Assembly: GCF_005952805.1 (NCBI RefSeq)
Contig: NZ_CP040709.1
Coordinates: forward strand, 1,860,001-1,924,000
Source: Inhella inkyongensis
GTDB taxonomy: Bacteria > Pseudomonadota > Gammaproteobacteria > Burkholderiales > Burkholderiaceae_C
Direction of reading: 5' to 3'
Length of the DNA: 64,000 bases
The notes beneath the pieces are model-generated. The model was not told the DNA's origin. It did not search any database and was given only the letters and a program-made list of their open reading frames with translations. Shown one piece after another: positions 8,070 to 16,065 of the stretch. The position numbers were made by a program, and so were the translations under genes. Each line of letters starts with the position of its first letter. The stretch's first letter is position 1.

Positions 8070-8945
8070 TTAGTTCAATGGTTTGAGTACTTTTTCAACG
8101 AATCGTTGGGTTTGGCGCATTTGGGACCGCGACTTGTGGCGATTGCTATGAACCGAAGCGGGATAGTCGCGGTCAAAGTCTGGGCAAGCGTTGTCTGCCG
8201 CAAAGGTCCAAGGCTGGCGAGCGCCCGCTCGGCTGCCCTGTGCCCAGTCCACCATGTAACCAACGCGCTCGCCCAACACTTCACCGGTTTCCAGGTCGAT
8301 GACCTTGAGCGAGCTTCCCGCGATCCAATGCTCGCGCTCTTCGCGGGTGGAGATGTCTTCGAACTTCACCCCATAGCGCAGGGTGCGCTGGTTGAGGGGG
8401 GTGCGATCCAGGACGAATTCGCGCACCCATTCGCCATAGCTCTTGTCTCGTAGCCAGGGTTGATCCACACGGCCCGTAAACCGATACAGCTTGCCGTCCT
8501 TGGGGTCATGCGCCTCGACGAATCGATAACCCTTGTGCGGCGGCCAGCCTTCGCCGACCGGCTCGTCTCGGCCCCCCGTCCTGCTGTTTCTAGCAAACGA
8601 AATCAGGTAGCCCTCGTCCTCCAGATCGTCGCCATAGGGATCACTCAACCGGAATTGATCGGCCGGCTGCTCACCAACGTTGAAGTTGTCCTTGTGTGTG
8701 CGCACGTTGACGAGGTACACCCCCTCCACCCCCTCGACGGTCTTGTGGATGAACTCGCCCGACTTCTTGCAGCGCTCCTGCCACATCGCCATGGCGCGCT
8801 CTTGCTGCTTTTTGGCCTTCCAGTTGTGGGCCATGGAAGGCCCCTTGCACGTAGCAACGGCGACAACCAGGAGCATCAAGACAAATGCAACGCCACGCCA
8901 ACGCCCCCCCTCCGGGGCCGCTTGGGTCTCTTGATCAGGCTGCAT
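8070..8945 (-). CDS. Membrane-anchored paralogue of the 290-aa lipoprotein (copy B)
   Basis: The roughly 291-aa protein is nearly identical to the product at 9945-10817 from MAMWQERCKKSGEF onward, but its first 50 residues differ: a Gly/Arg-rich stretch and a hydrophobic segment (VAFVLMLLVVAVAT) followed by Cys, which could be a signal anchor or a non-canonical lipobox. The mature part is rich in charged and aromatic residues with no enzyme motif recognised. The start ATG at 8945 has AGAGG seven bases upstream and lies inside the end of the full-length lipase gene, so it is translationally coupled. The position beside a lipase suggests a binding or immunity partner; this is inference. Confidence 0.75.
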   Translation of the reverse strand: MQPDQETQAAPEGGRWRGVAFVLMLLVVAVATCKGPSMAHNWKAKKQQERAMAMWQERCKKSGEFIHKTVEGVEGVYLVNVRTHKDNFNVGEQPADQFRLSDPYGDDLEDEGYLISFARNSRTGGRDEPVGEGWPPHKGYRFVEAHDPKDGKLYRFTGRVDQPWLRDKSYGEWVREFVLDRTPLNQRTLRYGVKFEDISTREEREHWIAGSSLKVIDLETGEVLGERVGYMVDWAQGSRAGARQPWTFAADNACPDFDRDYPASVHSNRHKSRSQMRQTQRFVEKVLKPLN

Positions 8946-9930
8946 TCGCATACCTCTGTTCGTTGACTGCTACGGACTCCGCCACCGCCGCCGTCACCAC
9001 ATTGCCCCGATCAAGCGGCTGGTCTTCGATGAACACCCGCACATCCTTGCCCACATGGTTCTGCAAGTTCGCCACAGCGGACGGGCTGGTGTGGCCCTGC
9101 AGCACGTCAGATTGGTTCGCGAACTGCAGCCACTCGGCCTCGGCCACATCGGATGCGGGCGTGGCGTCACGCCGTGCATCCAAGATGAATGCCGCCAACG
9201 TGTTTTTGTCGGCCTGGCTGATGAGACAACCCGCTGCCCGGGTGCGCTCATAGATCGCACTGAGCACCGGGTGGCTGAAGCTGAACTTGGCACTGCCATC
9301 TGCATTGGGCTTGGTGAGATCGCTGAACTGGGTCAGCAGGGTCGACAGCTTCTTGGTGGGGTCCACGGCCCCGATGCCCGCGCCATTGAAGGTCACCACC
9401 TGCTTCGCGGCCGTGGGGTGCATCTCGTTGAAGGCCGAGGCCAGGTGGCCGCCCAGGCTGTAGCCGGTCAGGCTGAATTGCCCCTCCGCCAGCTTGCCGT
9501 CTTGAATCAGCTGCTGGTACCAGGCCTCCATGTCGCGCAGCTGGCCCCAGGCAAAACCGGTCTCTTTGATCTCCAGCACATTGGTGGATTCGTTGTCGCG
9601 CGCAGCGTCGTCCACGAACTCGGTCGACCGAAAACACATCACCACCTCGCCGGCTTTGGCGCCGGTCAGGGGGGCGTCGGTATGGCAACGGAAAACCGTG
9701 CCGCTGAAACCGGTGGGGGTGTTGGATTGCTGGGCTTCGACTGCCCAATGCCTCTCGAAGTGCTCGGCTTGAGCCTGGGTGAAGCGGCTGGCGTGGTCGT
9801 TGCCGCGCTTTAAGGCTTCGATCAGCTTCGTTCCTGCATATGGCGTGCCGCCATCGCCGAGAAGGAAGGCTTCCGCTGCCATCTGCAGGTCGGCGTACTT
9901 CAAGAGGTCAGCAATGCTGGGTGGTGTCAT
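8935..9930 (-). CDS. Class-3-lipase-like alpha/beta hydrolase
   Basis: The 331-aa protein has the serine-hydrolase nucleophile elbow GYSLGGHLASAF (S158) preceded by a conserved domain (about 1-130) with MCFRSTEFVDDAARDN and GFAWGQLRDMEAWY. To my knowledge such domains form the lipase portion of large RTX-type exoproteins in betaproteobacteria, but here no glycine-rich calcium-binding repeats follow. No signal peptide is visible, so export, if any, would need a dedicated secretion system. It follows its lipoprotein partner by 14 bases and overlaps the next gene by 11 bases. GGGAG seven bases upstream supports the start. It is predicted to cleave acyl esters or phospholipids. Confidence 0.8.
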   Translation of the reverse strand: MTPPSIADLLKYADLQMAAEAFLLGDGGTPYAGTKLIEALKRGNDHASRFTQAQAEHFERHWAVEAQQSNTPTGFSGTVFRCHTDAPLTGAKAGEVVMCFRSTEFVDDAARDNESTNVLEIKETGFAWGQLRDMEAWYQQLIQDGKLAEGQFSLTGYSLGGHLASAFNEMHPTAAKQVVTFNGAGIGAVDPTKKLSTLLTQFSDLTKPNADGSAKFSFSHPVLSAIYERTRAAGCLISQADKNTLAAFILDARRDATPASDVAEAEWLQFANQSDVLQGHTSPSAVANLQNHVGKDVRVFIEDQPLDRGNVVTAAVAESVAVNEQRYANAA

Positions 9931-9944
9931 GGTGTTGGCTCCCT

Positions 9945-10817
9945 TTAGTTCAATGGTTTGAGTACTTTTTCAACAAAGCGTTGGGTTTGATGGGCTTGTG
10001 ATACCGCCTTGTGTCGATTGCCATAGATCGAGGAAGGAAAGTCGCGGCGAAAGTCTGGGCAAGCGTTGTCTGCCGCAAAGGTCCAAGGCTGGCGCGCGCC
10101 CGCGCGGCTTCCCTGTGCCCAGTCCACCATGTAACCAACGCGCTCGCCCAACACTTCACCGGTTTCCAGGTCGATGACCTTGAGCGAACTGCCGGCGATC
10201 CAATGCTCGCGCTCTTCGCGGGTGGAGATGTCTTCAAACTTCACCCCGTAGCGCAAGGTGCGCTGTTTGAGGGGAGTGCGATCCAGCACGAACTCGCGCA
10301 CCCATTCGCCATAGCTCTTGTCTCGTAGCCAGGGTTGATCCACCCGGCCCGTAAAGCGATACAGCTTGCCGTCCTTGGGATCGTGGGCCTCGATGAATCG
10401 ATAGCCCTTGTGAGGCGGCCAGCCTTCGGCAACCGGCTCGTCCCGTCCGCCAGTCCTGCTGTTTCTAGCAAATGAAATCAGGTAACCCTCGTCCGTTAGA
10501 TCGTGACCGTAGGGATCGCTCAGCCGGAATTGATCGGCCGGCTGCTCACCGAGGTTGAAGTTGTCCTTGTGCGTCCGCACGTTGACGAGATACACCCCCT
10601 CCACCCCCTCGACGGTCTTGTGGATGAACTCCCCCGACTTCTTGCAGCGCTCCTGCCACATCGCCATGGCGCGTTGCTGCTGCGGGGTGTTGCCCTGGCT
10701 GACGGATACGCCGCTGCCGCAGGCGCTCAAGAGCAGTGCCAGGCCAAGCACGACGGGCGCCCATCGGGGCAAAGAACTGCCATGCCCTTGGGCTTGAATA
10801 GTGTTGTTAGGCCCCAT
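9945..10817 (-). CDS. Putative lipoprotein of unknown function (copy A), partner of the lipase-like gene
   Basis: The 290-aa protein starts at an ATG with AAGGAG seven bases upstream and carries a signal peptide (hydrophobic VVLGLALLLS) ending in a good lipobox LLSAC, so it should be lipidated and face the periplasm. A Q/S/T-rich linker leads to the same roughly 240-residue domain as copy B (MAMWQERCKKSGEF to FVEKVLKPLN). No known domain is recognised. Being first in the cluster, 14 bases before a lipase, and present in two copies fits an immunity or chaperone role for a lipolytic effector, but other secreted-protein pairs could look the same. Confidence 0.75.
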   Translation of the reverse strand: MGPNNTIQAQGHGSSLPRWAPVVLGLALLLSACGSGVSVSQGNTPQQQRAMAMWQERCKKSGEFIHKTVEGVEGVYLVNVRTHKDNFNLGEQPADQFRLSDPYGHDLTDEGYLISFARNSRTGGRDEPVAEGWPPHKGYRFIEAHDPKDGKLYRFTGRVDQPWLRDKSYGEWVREFVLDRTPLKQRTLRYGVKFEDISTREEREHWIAGSSLKVIDLETGEVLGERVGYMVDWAQGSRAGARQPWTFAADNACPDFRRDFPSSIYGNRHKAVSQAHQTQRFVEKVLKPLN

Positions 10818-10974
10818 GACGGAAGCTCCTTGCGTTCGAGGAATCTGTGTGCATCCAGTTGAGGGGCAAAGCTAGGCTGGCGCCCTGGCCGCAGCCGTTC
10901 ACGTTGACTTTGCTGGCACGAACACTCGCGGGCATCTCCTCGAGATGGCGCGCAGCCCTCTTAAACACCCCTAA

Positions 10975-11310
10975 GCCGAACATGGTCGAAACTCCTTGGT
11001 CGTTTTCGATAGCCCTGAATGGCGGGCGGGAACATCGGCGCGCCGACTGTTCTCGTCGGCGCCGTGCCCCCGTAGATCCACCGACTGCAGCAGACCCGTA
11101 AACGCGCGCGCGCCCGCAGCCCGCGAAAAACTCCCCACTCGGGCGCGCGCGCCGTCGCGCAGCGCCAGTTGCACGGCCCGGGGTGGGCCAGCGCGGCGCT
11201 CAGGCTCGCCGCCAGTTCATTGGGCTGCAGAGCCGGCGTGAGCCAGCCCTTCTCCCCATGGCGAATCACCTCGCGCACCGGCGCGGTGTCGCTGTCAACC
11301 CGCAGGCGAT
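10975..11310 (-). pseudogene. Remnant of a group 1 glycosyltransferase C-terminus
   Basis: Around 11231-11297 the minus strand encodes DTAPVREVIRHGEKGWLTPA followed by LQPNELAASLSAALAHP, which matches the sugar-nucleotide-binding end of GT-B family 1 glycosyltransferases (usual form TAPVREVIxxGxNGLLV). Downstream the similarity seems to continue in another frame (QLALRDGARARVGSFSRAAG), implying a frameshift. No start or N-terminal domain is seen upstream. With 10818-10974, which holds nothing recognisable, this is a degraded stretch next to the duplicated lipase locus. Confidence 0.5.
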
Positions 11311-11676
11311 CCGTGGCTCTGCCAGGGTTGGCGCCGAGGTCTGGGTTGCGCGGGGTCACGCCGTCCAAGTGCGCAAGTGCGCTCTGCGCTTAGAACCCTC
11401 GGACCAGTCAGACCGCAGCAGTCCCTGAAGACCCTGCGCGGTCTGCGTTTGCCGGGCTAGACCACGGATGGCGGCACGCCCGCCTGCCGGGCTGGGTTGT
11501 TCGGGCAACTGGAGAAGAGTGTGCAAGCTGATCCATGTGTTGCGCTAAAACGCCGACCCAAGGCGGGCGGCGCTGCGCTGCAGATCCGGAGCCTACCAAG
11601 CAGGCCGCGCTGTATGCCTCGAGCCTGATTTGATGGAGCGGCTCAACCTGCGGTGGCCCTTGCGACGGCCCAGGCC
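11311..11676. other. Intergenic region with no supported gene
   Basis: About 370 bases between the glycosyltransferase remnant and the AhpD-like gene. Short open frames exist on both strands but none has a family signature, ribosome-binding site or convincing codon pattern. It is probably further debris of the degraded locus. Confidence 0.4.
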
Positions 11677-12216
11677 TTACCAGGCCTGCGCCTGGAAGGC
11701 AGCATCCAGCGGCGGCTGCATCAGGTGCGCGGCGTAGTTGGAGATCAGTTTCAGACCCACGCCCGTGATGACTTCGAGCGCGGTCTGGCGGCTGTAGCCG
11801 GCGGTTAGCAGAGCGGCCAGGTCCTGAGCGCTGCTATGGCCGCGGCTGTTGTGCATGCGCTCGGTGAACTGGCGCAGCGCGTCCAGGCGGGTGTCGGGCA
11901 GGGCGCGGCCCGCGCGCAGGGCGCTCAGCACTTCGGCAGGCATGCCTTCCATGCTCGCGACCACGCAGTGGGCGGCCATGCAGTAGCCACAGTCGGCCAG
12001 GCGGTTGATGGTCATCATGACGACCTGTCGTTCCACGGCGCTCAGGCTGCTCTGGCCAAAGGCCTGCCCCAGCGCCAGATAGCCCTGCAGCGCGGCTGGG
12101 GCCTCGGCCATTTGGCCCATCAGATTGGGCACAAAGCCGTAGGCCTTCTGGACGCCTTCCAGCAGGGCCAGGGCGGCGGTGGGGGCTTGGGTGGGGGTGT
12201 GGAGGGTGAAGTTCAT
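11677..12216 (-). CDS. Carboxymuconolactone decarboxylase/AhpD-family protein
   Basis: The 179-aa protein has the AhpD core: C76-G-Y-C79 followed by H83 (ADCGYCMAAHC), preceded by VERQVVMMTINRL. In AhpD relatives the CxxC/His site is a disulfide relay for peroxide reduction. It lies 19 bases downstream of the dehydrogenase gene on the same strand and is likely co-transcribed with it; both are divergent from the TetR regulator at 13329. The operon probably responds to an electrophile or oxidant, with the regulator sensing it. Peroxidase activity itself is inferred, not shown. Confidence 0.85.
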   Translation of the reverse strand: MNFTLHTPTQAPTAALALLEGVQKAYGFVPNLMGQMAEAPAALQGYLALGQAFGQSSLSAVERQVVMMTINRLADCGYCMAAHCVVASMEGMPAEVLSALRAGRALPDTRLDALRQFTERMHNSRGHSSAQDLAALLTAGYSRQTALEVITGVGLKLISNYAAHLMQPPLDAAFQAQAW

Positions 12217-12235
12217 GGGGCTCTCGTGGGAAGGT

Positions 12236-13243
12236 TCAAAGGGTGATGACCAACTTGCCGACGTGCTGGGCGGCGCGCAGGGCTTCGAAGGCTTGGGCGG
12301 CGTCCTCGAAGGCGAAGGACTGGTCGATGACGGGGCGGATCTGGTGTTGGCTGATGAAGGCGTTCATACGCTGGAACTGCGCCACCGAACCCACGCAGAT
12401 GCCATTCACGCTGGCGTTGTTGAATTGCAGCGGCCGCAGATTGGGCTGGGCCTCGAAGCCGCTGAGCACGCCGATCTGCGCAATGCGGCCGCCAAAGCCA
12501 ATGGCCTGCACGGACTGCTCATAGGTGGATGGGCCGCCCAGCTCCAGGATGTGGTCCACGCCCAGGCCCTCGGTCAGGCGCAGGGCTTCGGCGGCCCAGT
12601 CGGGCGTGCGGCGGTAGTTGATGAGGCCCCAAGCCCCCAGGGCCCGGGCGCGCTCCAGCTTCTCGTCCGACGACGAGGTGACGATGACGCGGGCGCCGGC
12701 CGCCACCGCCAGCTGCAGTCCGAACAGGGCCACGCCGCCGGTGCCTTGCACCAGCACCGTGTCGCCCGCCTGGAGTTGGCCGCGCTCGAACAGCGCATGC
12801 CAGGCGGTCAGTGCGGCGCAGGGCAGGGTGGCCGCTTCGGCATGGCTGAGATGCTCGGGCACGGCCACCAGGGCGCTGGCTTCGATCACTAGATGCTCGC
12901 GCAGCACGCCATCGCGCTCATTGCCCCCCAGGGGCTGGCTGAGCGCTGCGGGGCTGAAGCGGCCATTGCGCCAGGCGGGAAAGAAGTTGGGGCTGACGCG
13001 ATCGCCCACCTGCCAGTCCCTCACATCGCTTCCGAGCGCCGCGATCTCGGCGCTGGCGTCGGAGAGCGGAACGAGGCCATCCCGCGGATCGGCGGCCAGC
13101 AACAGGTCGCGGTAGTTCAGGCTGGCGGCACGAATGCGCAGCAGCACCTCCTTCGGGGCGAGTGTGGGCAAGGCTTGGGTCTGCGGGACCAGGCGGGCCG
13201 GGCCGCCTGGGGTGGAGCGCCAGACTTGGCTCTGTGAGTGCAT
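12236..13243 (-). CDS. Zinc-independent medium-chain dehydrogenase/quinone oxidoreductase
   Basis: The 335-aa protein has a GroES-like N-terminal domain (about 1-135) and a Rossmann domain with the cofactor motif VQGTGGVALFGLQLAVAAGA (about 163-182). The cysteine ligands of catalytic and structural zinc in alcohol dehydrogenases are absent, placing it with quinone-oxidoreductase-like MDR proteins. It probably reduces an alpha,beta-unsaturated or quinone substrate with NAD(P)H. It is the first gene of a two-gene operon and is divergent from a TetR gene, the usual arrangement for repression from the shared 85-bp intergenic region. Confidence 0.87.
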   Translation of the reverse strand: MHSQSQVWRSTPGGPARLVPQTQALPTLAPKEVLLRIRAASLNYRDLLLAADPRDGLVPLSDASAEIAALGSDVRDWQVGDRVSPNFFPAWRNGRFSPAALSQPLGGNERDGVLREHLVIEASALVAVPEHLSHAEAATLPCAALTAWHALFERGQLQAGDTVLVQGTGGVALFGLQLAVAAGARVIVTSSSDEKLERARALGAWGLINYRRTPDWAAEALRLTEGLGVDHILELGGPSTYEQSVQAIGFGGRIAQIGVLSGFEAQPNLRPLQFNNASVNGICVGSVAQFQRMNAFISQHQIRPVIDQSFAFEDAAQAFEALRAAQHVGKLVITL

Positions 13244-13312
13244 GCTTGTCTATAAAAAGTAGAAGGCACTACAGAATAGGTTTTTGGCACCTGTCTGCCT
13301 AATATTTAGCGA

Positions 13313-13327
13313 GCAATACACTATTGC
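13313..13327. promoter_or_regulatory. Candidate TetR operator palindrome
   Basis: A perfect inverted repeat, GCAATA-CAC-TATTGC, lies in the divergent intergenic region immediately before the TetR start codon, where bound repressor would block both directions. The region is unusually AT-rich for this genome, and a shorter palindrome, CTAA-TAT-TTAG, lies 11 bases further upstream. The regulatory role is inferred from position and symmetry. Confidence 0.5.
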
Positions 13328-13328
13328 A

Positions 13329-13982
13329 ATGAACGAAGCCAATGCACCGCCCAAGCGCAGCGTGGGCCGCCCCCGTGCCTTCGACCGCGAGCAGGCGCTC
13401 GAACTGGCGCTGGACCGCTTCTGGCGTCACGGCTTCGAGGGCGTCTCGACCAATACCCTGTGTGAGGCCATGGGCATCAAGCCGCCCAGCCTCTACGCGG
13501 CCTTTGGCAGCAAGGAGGCGCTCTACCGCGAATGCCTGGATCTGTACGCGCAGCGGCACTCGGGCTATTTCACCGAGGCCCTCGCCGCAGAGTTGCCTCT
13601 GCGCGAGGCCCTGGAGCAGATGCTGCGAGGTGCGGCACGCCAGTACGCTGCGCCGGATCACGCCCTGGGCTGCATGTTTGCCAGCGGGGGGCTGCACGGC
13701 GCGCCCGAGCATGCAGCCGTGTTTCAGGCTTTGAGCGAGCGGCGTTTGCAGGCACAGGGCGCCTTGCTGGCGCGATTGAAGCGGGCAAAAGGCGCGGGTG
13801 AGCTCAGAGAGGGGGCGGACCTGAACAGTCTGGCCGCTTACTTCGCGACGGTGATTCAGGGCATGGCGATTCAGGCTCGCGATGGCGCCAAGGCCCCGGC
13901 CTTGCAGCGCGTGGGGCTTCTGGCCCTGGCCGCTCTGGATGGCGTCTTGGTGCAACCTTCGGGCTCGCACGACCCAGGCTAG
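13329..13982 (+). CDS. TetR/AcrR-family transcriptional regulator
   Basis: The 217-aa protein begins MNEANAPPKRSVGRPRAFDR, with the basic GRPR arm common in this family. A helix-turn-helix follows (GFEGVSTNTLCEAMGIKPPS, about 38-57, then LYAAFGSKEALY). The C-terminal ligand domain is helical and has the GCMFASG segment seen in regulators of redox or electrophile responses. It is divergent from the dehydrogenase/AhpD operon, its probable target. A 15-residue in-frame N-terminal extension was rejected because the HTH context fits the internal ATG. Confidence 0.9.
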   Translation: MNEANAPPKRSVGRPRAFDREQALELALDRFWRHGFEGVSTNTLCEAMGIKPPSLYAAFGSKEALYRECLDLYAQRHSGYFTEALAAELPLREALEQMLRGAARQYAAPDHALGCMFASGGLHGAPEHAAVFQALSERRLQAQGALLARLKRAKGAGELREGADLNSLAAYFATVIQGMAIQARDGAKAPALQRVGLLALAALDGVLVQPSGSHDPG

Positions 13983-14136
13983 CCAGGCTAGTCAGGCTGG
14001 CCGCCTCAGGCATCGGCGCGGCAGCATTCCGGTTCCGGTAACGCAGTCTTGAGGGGCGTGATGCTTCCTCTGCGGGACGCAGCGCCGCAGAGTGACCTTC
14101 CTTCATCACTCGGGCGACTGCGGTCGCCACTTCGTC

Positions 14137-14706
14137 ATGCCGCCTCGCGCCTTGCTGCTCTCAACCCTGCCCCTTCTGCTCAGCCTGGGGCTCGGAGTGG
14201 GCCCCGCTCCAACACTTGCCAAACCCATCGCGCCGCCCCAGGTCGATGGGCAGTCGCTCCCCGCTTGGCTGCGTCAACTGCCACTCAACGACGCGTTACA
14301 CACCGTGCAGGGCAAGCCGCTGCGTCATCTGGTGGTGTTTTCGGACCCGAACTGTCCCCACTGCAAGCGGCTGGAGCAGGAGTTGCGCCAGTTGCGTGAC
14401 GTCAGCATCCATACGTTCTTGATGCCGGTGCTGGGCGAGGACTCGGTGCGCAAGTCCGGTGCCATCTGGTGCTCGGCGCAGCCACAACAGGCCTGGGAGG
14501 CCTGGATGCTGAAGGGGCAGGCTCCGATGCGTGCGCCAGCCGCCTGCGATGTCGGCGCCTTGCAGCGCAATCTGGCGCTGGCGCAGCAGTTGGGCGTGCG
14601 GGGCACGCCGGGGCTGCTGAGTGCGAGCCCAGGCAAGAGCCCGGGTCTGGCCATGGGGGCCCGCAGTGCGCTGGCCTTGGACTTGATGCTCATGCCGGCC
14701 CCCTGA
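14137..14706 (+). CDS. Periplasmic thioredoxin-fold protein, DsbC/DsbG catalytic-domain type
   Basis: The 189-aa protein has a signal peptide (about 1-27, ending TLA) and a single thioredoxin-fold domain with active-site C73-P-H-C76 (FSDPNCPHCKRLE) and a cis-proline in RGTPGLL. The CPHC-plus-FSDPNC context is that of DsbC/DsbG isomerases, yet the N-terminal dimerisation domain of full DsbC is nearly absent. It may therefore act as a monomeric oxidoreductase. It stands alone between the TetR gene and the YHS gene. The start at MPPRALLL gives a clean signal peptide; an upstream in-frame start does not. Confidence 0.82.
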   Translation: MPPRALLLSTLPLLLSLGLGVGPAPTLAKPIAPPQVDGQSLPAWLRQLPLNDALHTVQGKPLRHLVVFSDPNCPHCKRLEQELRQLRDVSIHTFLMPVLGEDSVRKSGAIWCSAQPQQAWEAWMLKGQAPMRAPAACDVGALQRNLALAQQLGVRGTPGLLSASPGKSPGLAMGARSALALDLMLMPAP

Positions 14707-14901
14707 AGGGCGCATCGTTTCACTCCACGCAAGAGTGTCTTGGGCTTGGCGGTGATTCCGCTCCCGACCGCAAAAACGCACAGTTCAACCCATGCGCTGA
14801 ACCCCAGCGATACGAGGCAGCAGGGACCGAATCAAACCCTGAAGCACTCGGTCCCTCACTTTCACCCCCGGCCTTGAGCCCACTTGATAGGAAGCACGCA
14901 C

Positions 14902-15402
14902 ATGAAAGCAATCACCCTGCGCCAGACCCTGATGGCCACCCTGATCTCCGGCGCCAGCCTGATGGCTGTTTTGCCCACCACCGCGCTGGCCTACGACGTG
15001 AACAGCACCGCCGCGCTAAACGTCGACGCCAAGGGCGTGGCGGTGCAGGGCTATGACGTGGTGGCCTACCACACCGCCGGCGCCCCGACCAAGGGCAGCG
15101 CCGACTTCATGGCCAAGCACGAAGGCGCCACCTACCACTTCAGCAGCGCCGCCAACCGCGACATGTTCACGGCCAACCCGGCCAAGTACGTGCCGGCTTT
15201 CGGTGGCTTCTGCGCCATGGGCGTGGCCCTGGAAAAGAAGCTGGACGGTGACCCGACGGCCTGGAAGCTGGTGGACGGCAAGCTGCACCTGAACGTCAAC
15301 AAGGACGTGCAGAAGAAGTGGCTGGAAGACGTGCCGGGCAATGTGAAGAACGCCCAAATGACCTGGCCCAAGATCAAGGCCAAGGCTCCGAAGGATCTGT
15401 GA
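14902..15402 (+). CDS. Secreted YHS-domain protein
   Basis: The 166-aa protein has a signal peptide cleaved near ALA|Y (residue 30) and a YHS-type domain: VAVQGYDVVAYHTAG, then GATYHFSSAANRDMFTANPAKY and PAFGGFCAMGVA. YHS domains are short and linked to metal binding, and this periplasmic form is widespread in proteobacteria without an assigned role. The ATG at 14902 has AGGA upstream. A good hairpin terminator follows at once, so this is probably a single-gene transcript. Confidence 0.87.
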   Translation: MKAITLRQTLMATLISGASLMAVLPTTALAYDVNSTAALNVDAKGVAVQGYDVVAYHTAGAPTKGSADFMAKHEGATYHFSSAANRDMFTANPAKYVPAFGGFCAMGVALEKKLDGDPTAWKLVDGKLHLNVNKDVQKKWLEDVPGNVKNAQMTWPKIKAKAPKDL

Positions 15403-15416
15403 TCTGAGTCCGTTCC

Positions 15417-15438
15417 GAGACCCGCTGCGGCGGGTCTC
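15417..15438 (+). terminator. Hairpin terminator after the YHS gene
   Basis: A perfect 9-bp stem (GAGACCCGC / GCGGGTCTC) with loop TGCG starts 15 bases after the YHS stop. The T-run after it is short (TT), so termination may be partial and feed the GST gene 20 bases downstream. Confidence 0.7.
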
Positions 15439-15458
15439 TTGCCAACACCAGGCCTGCC

Positions 15459-16058
15459 ATGAAGCTCTACCACTTCCCCCTCTCCGGCAATGCCCACAAG
15501 GTGCGGTTGCTGCTTTCGATGCTGAACCTGCCGCATGAGGCCGAGGTACCCAGCGGCGGCGCGCACAAATCGCCCGAGTTCCTGAAGCTGAACCCGCTGG
15601 GCCAGGTGCCGGTGCTGGTCGATGGCGAGGTGGTGATTCGCGACAGCCAGGCCATCCTGGCCTACCTCGGCCAGCGCTACGGCGGCGACGCCTGGTGGCC
15701 GCAGGATGCGGCGCGCATGGCGCAGGTGGTGGCTTGGCTGTCCACCGCCGCCAACGAGGTGGCGCATGGCCCGGCCCTGCTGCGCATGCACCACAAATTT
15801 AGCCGCGCCATCGATGTGGCTGCCACCCAGGCGCGCAGCCAGGCCCTGCTGGGCGTGCTGGAGGGTGTGCTGAGCCACCAGACCTGGTTGGTGGCGGGCG
15901 CGCAACCCACCGTGGCCGACCTTGCCGTCTACCCCTATGTGGCCCTGGCACCTGAGGCACACCTCGACTTGAGCTCCTATCCCGCGTTGCGGGCCTGGCT
16001 GACCCGCATTCAAGCCTTGCCCGGGCATGTCGACATGTCCGGCCTGTGGCGCCCCTGA
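15459..16058 (+). CDS. Glutathione S-transferase family protein
   Basis: The 199-aa protein has an N-terminal thioredoxin fold ([51 protein letters not shown] with the glutathione-contacting DS pair). A helical C-terminal domain has the [17 protein letters not shown] cap. The substrate is unknown. It heads a tight cluster with the DUF1348 gene (7 bases downstream) and a DoxX gene, suggesting a stress- or electrophile-linked operon. Confidence 0.9.
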   Translation: MKLYHFPLSGNAHKVRLLLSMLNLPHEAEVPSGGAHKSPEFLKLNPLGQVPVLVDGEVVIRDSQAILAYLGQRYGGDAWWPQDAARMAQVVAWLSTAANEVAHGPALLRMHHKFSRAIDVAATQARSQALLGVLEGVLSHQTWLVAGAQPTVADLAVYPYVALAPEAHLDLSSYPALRAWLTRIQALPGHVDMSGLWRP

Positions 16059-16065
16059 ATCTGTG

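Larger units (their letters stand above)
7600..10817 (-). repeat. Tandem duplication of a two-gene lipoprotein-lipase unit
   Basis: Gene order on the minus strand is lipoprotein A, lipase A, anchored protein B, truncated lipase B. The intergenic stretch between partner and lipase is identical in both units (including the common 3' end of the partner gene and the start ATG of the lipase at 8055 and 9930). Partner coding regions are nearly identical over about 240 codons. Unit B has lost the lipase 3' part and has a different partner 5' end, which marks the limits of the duplicated block. Confidence 0.85.
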
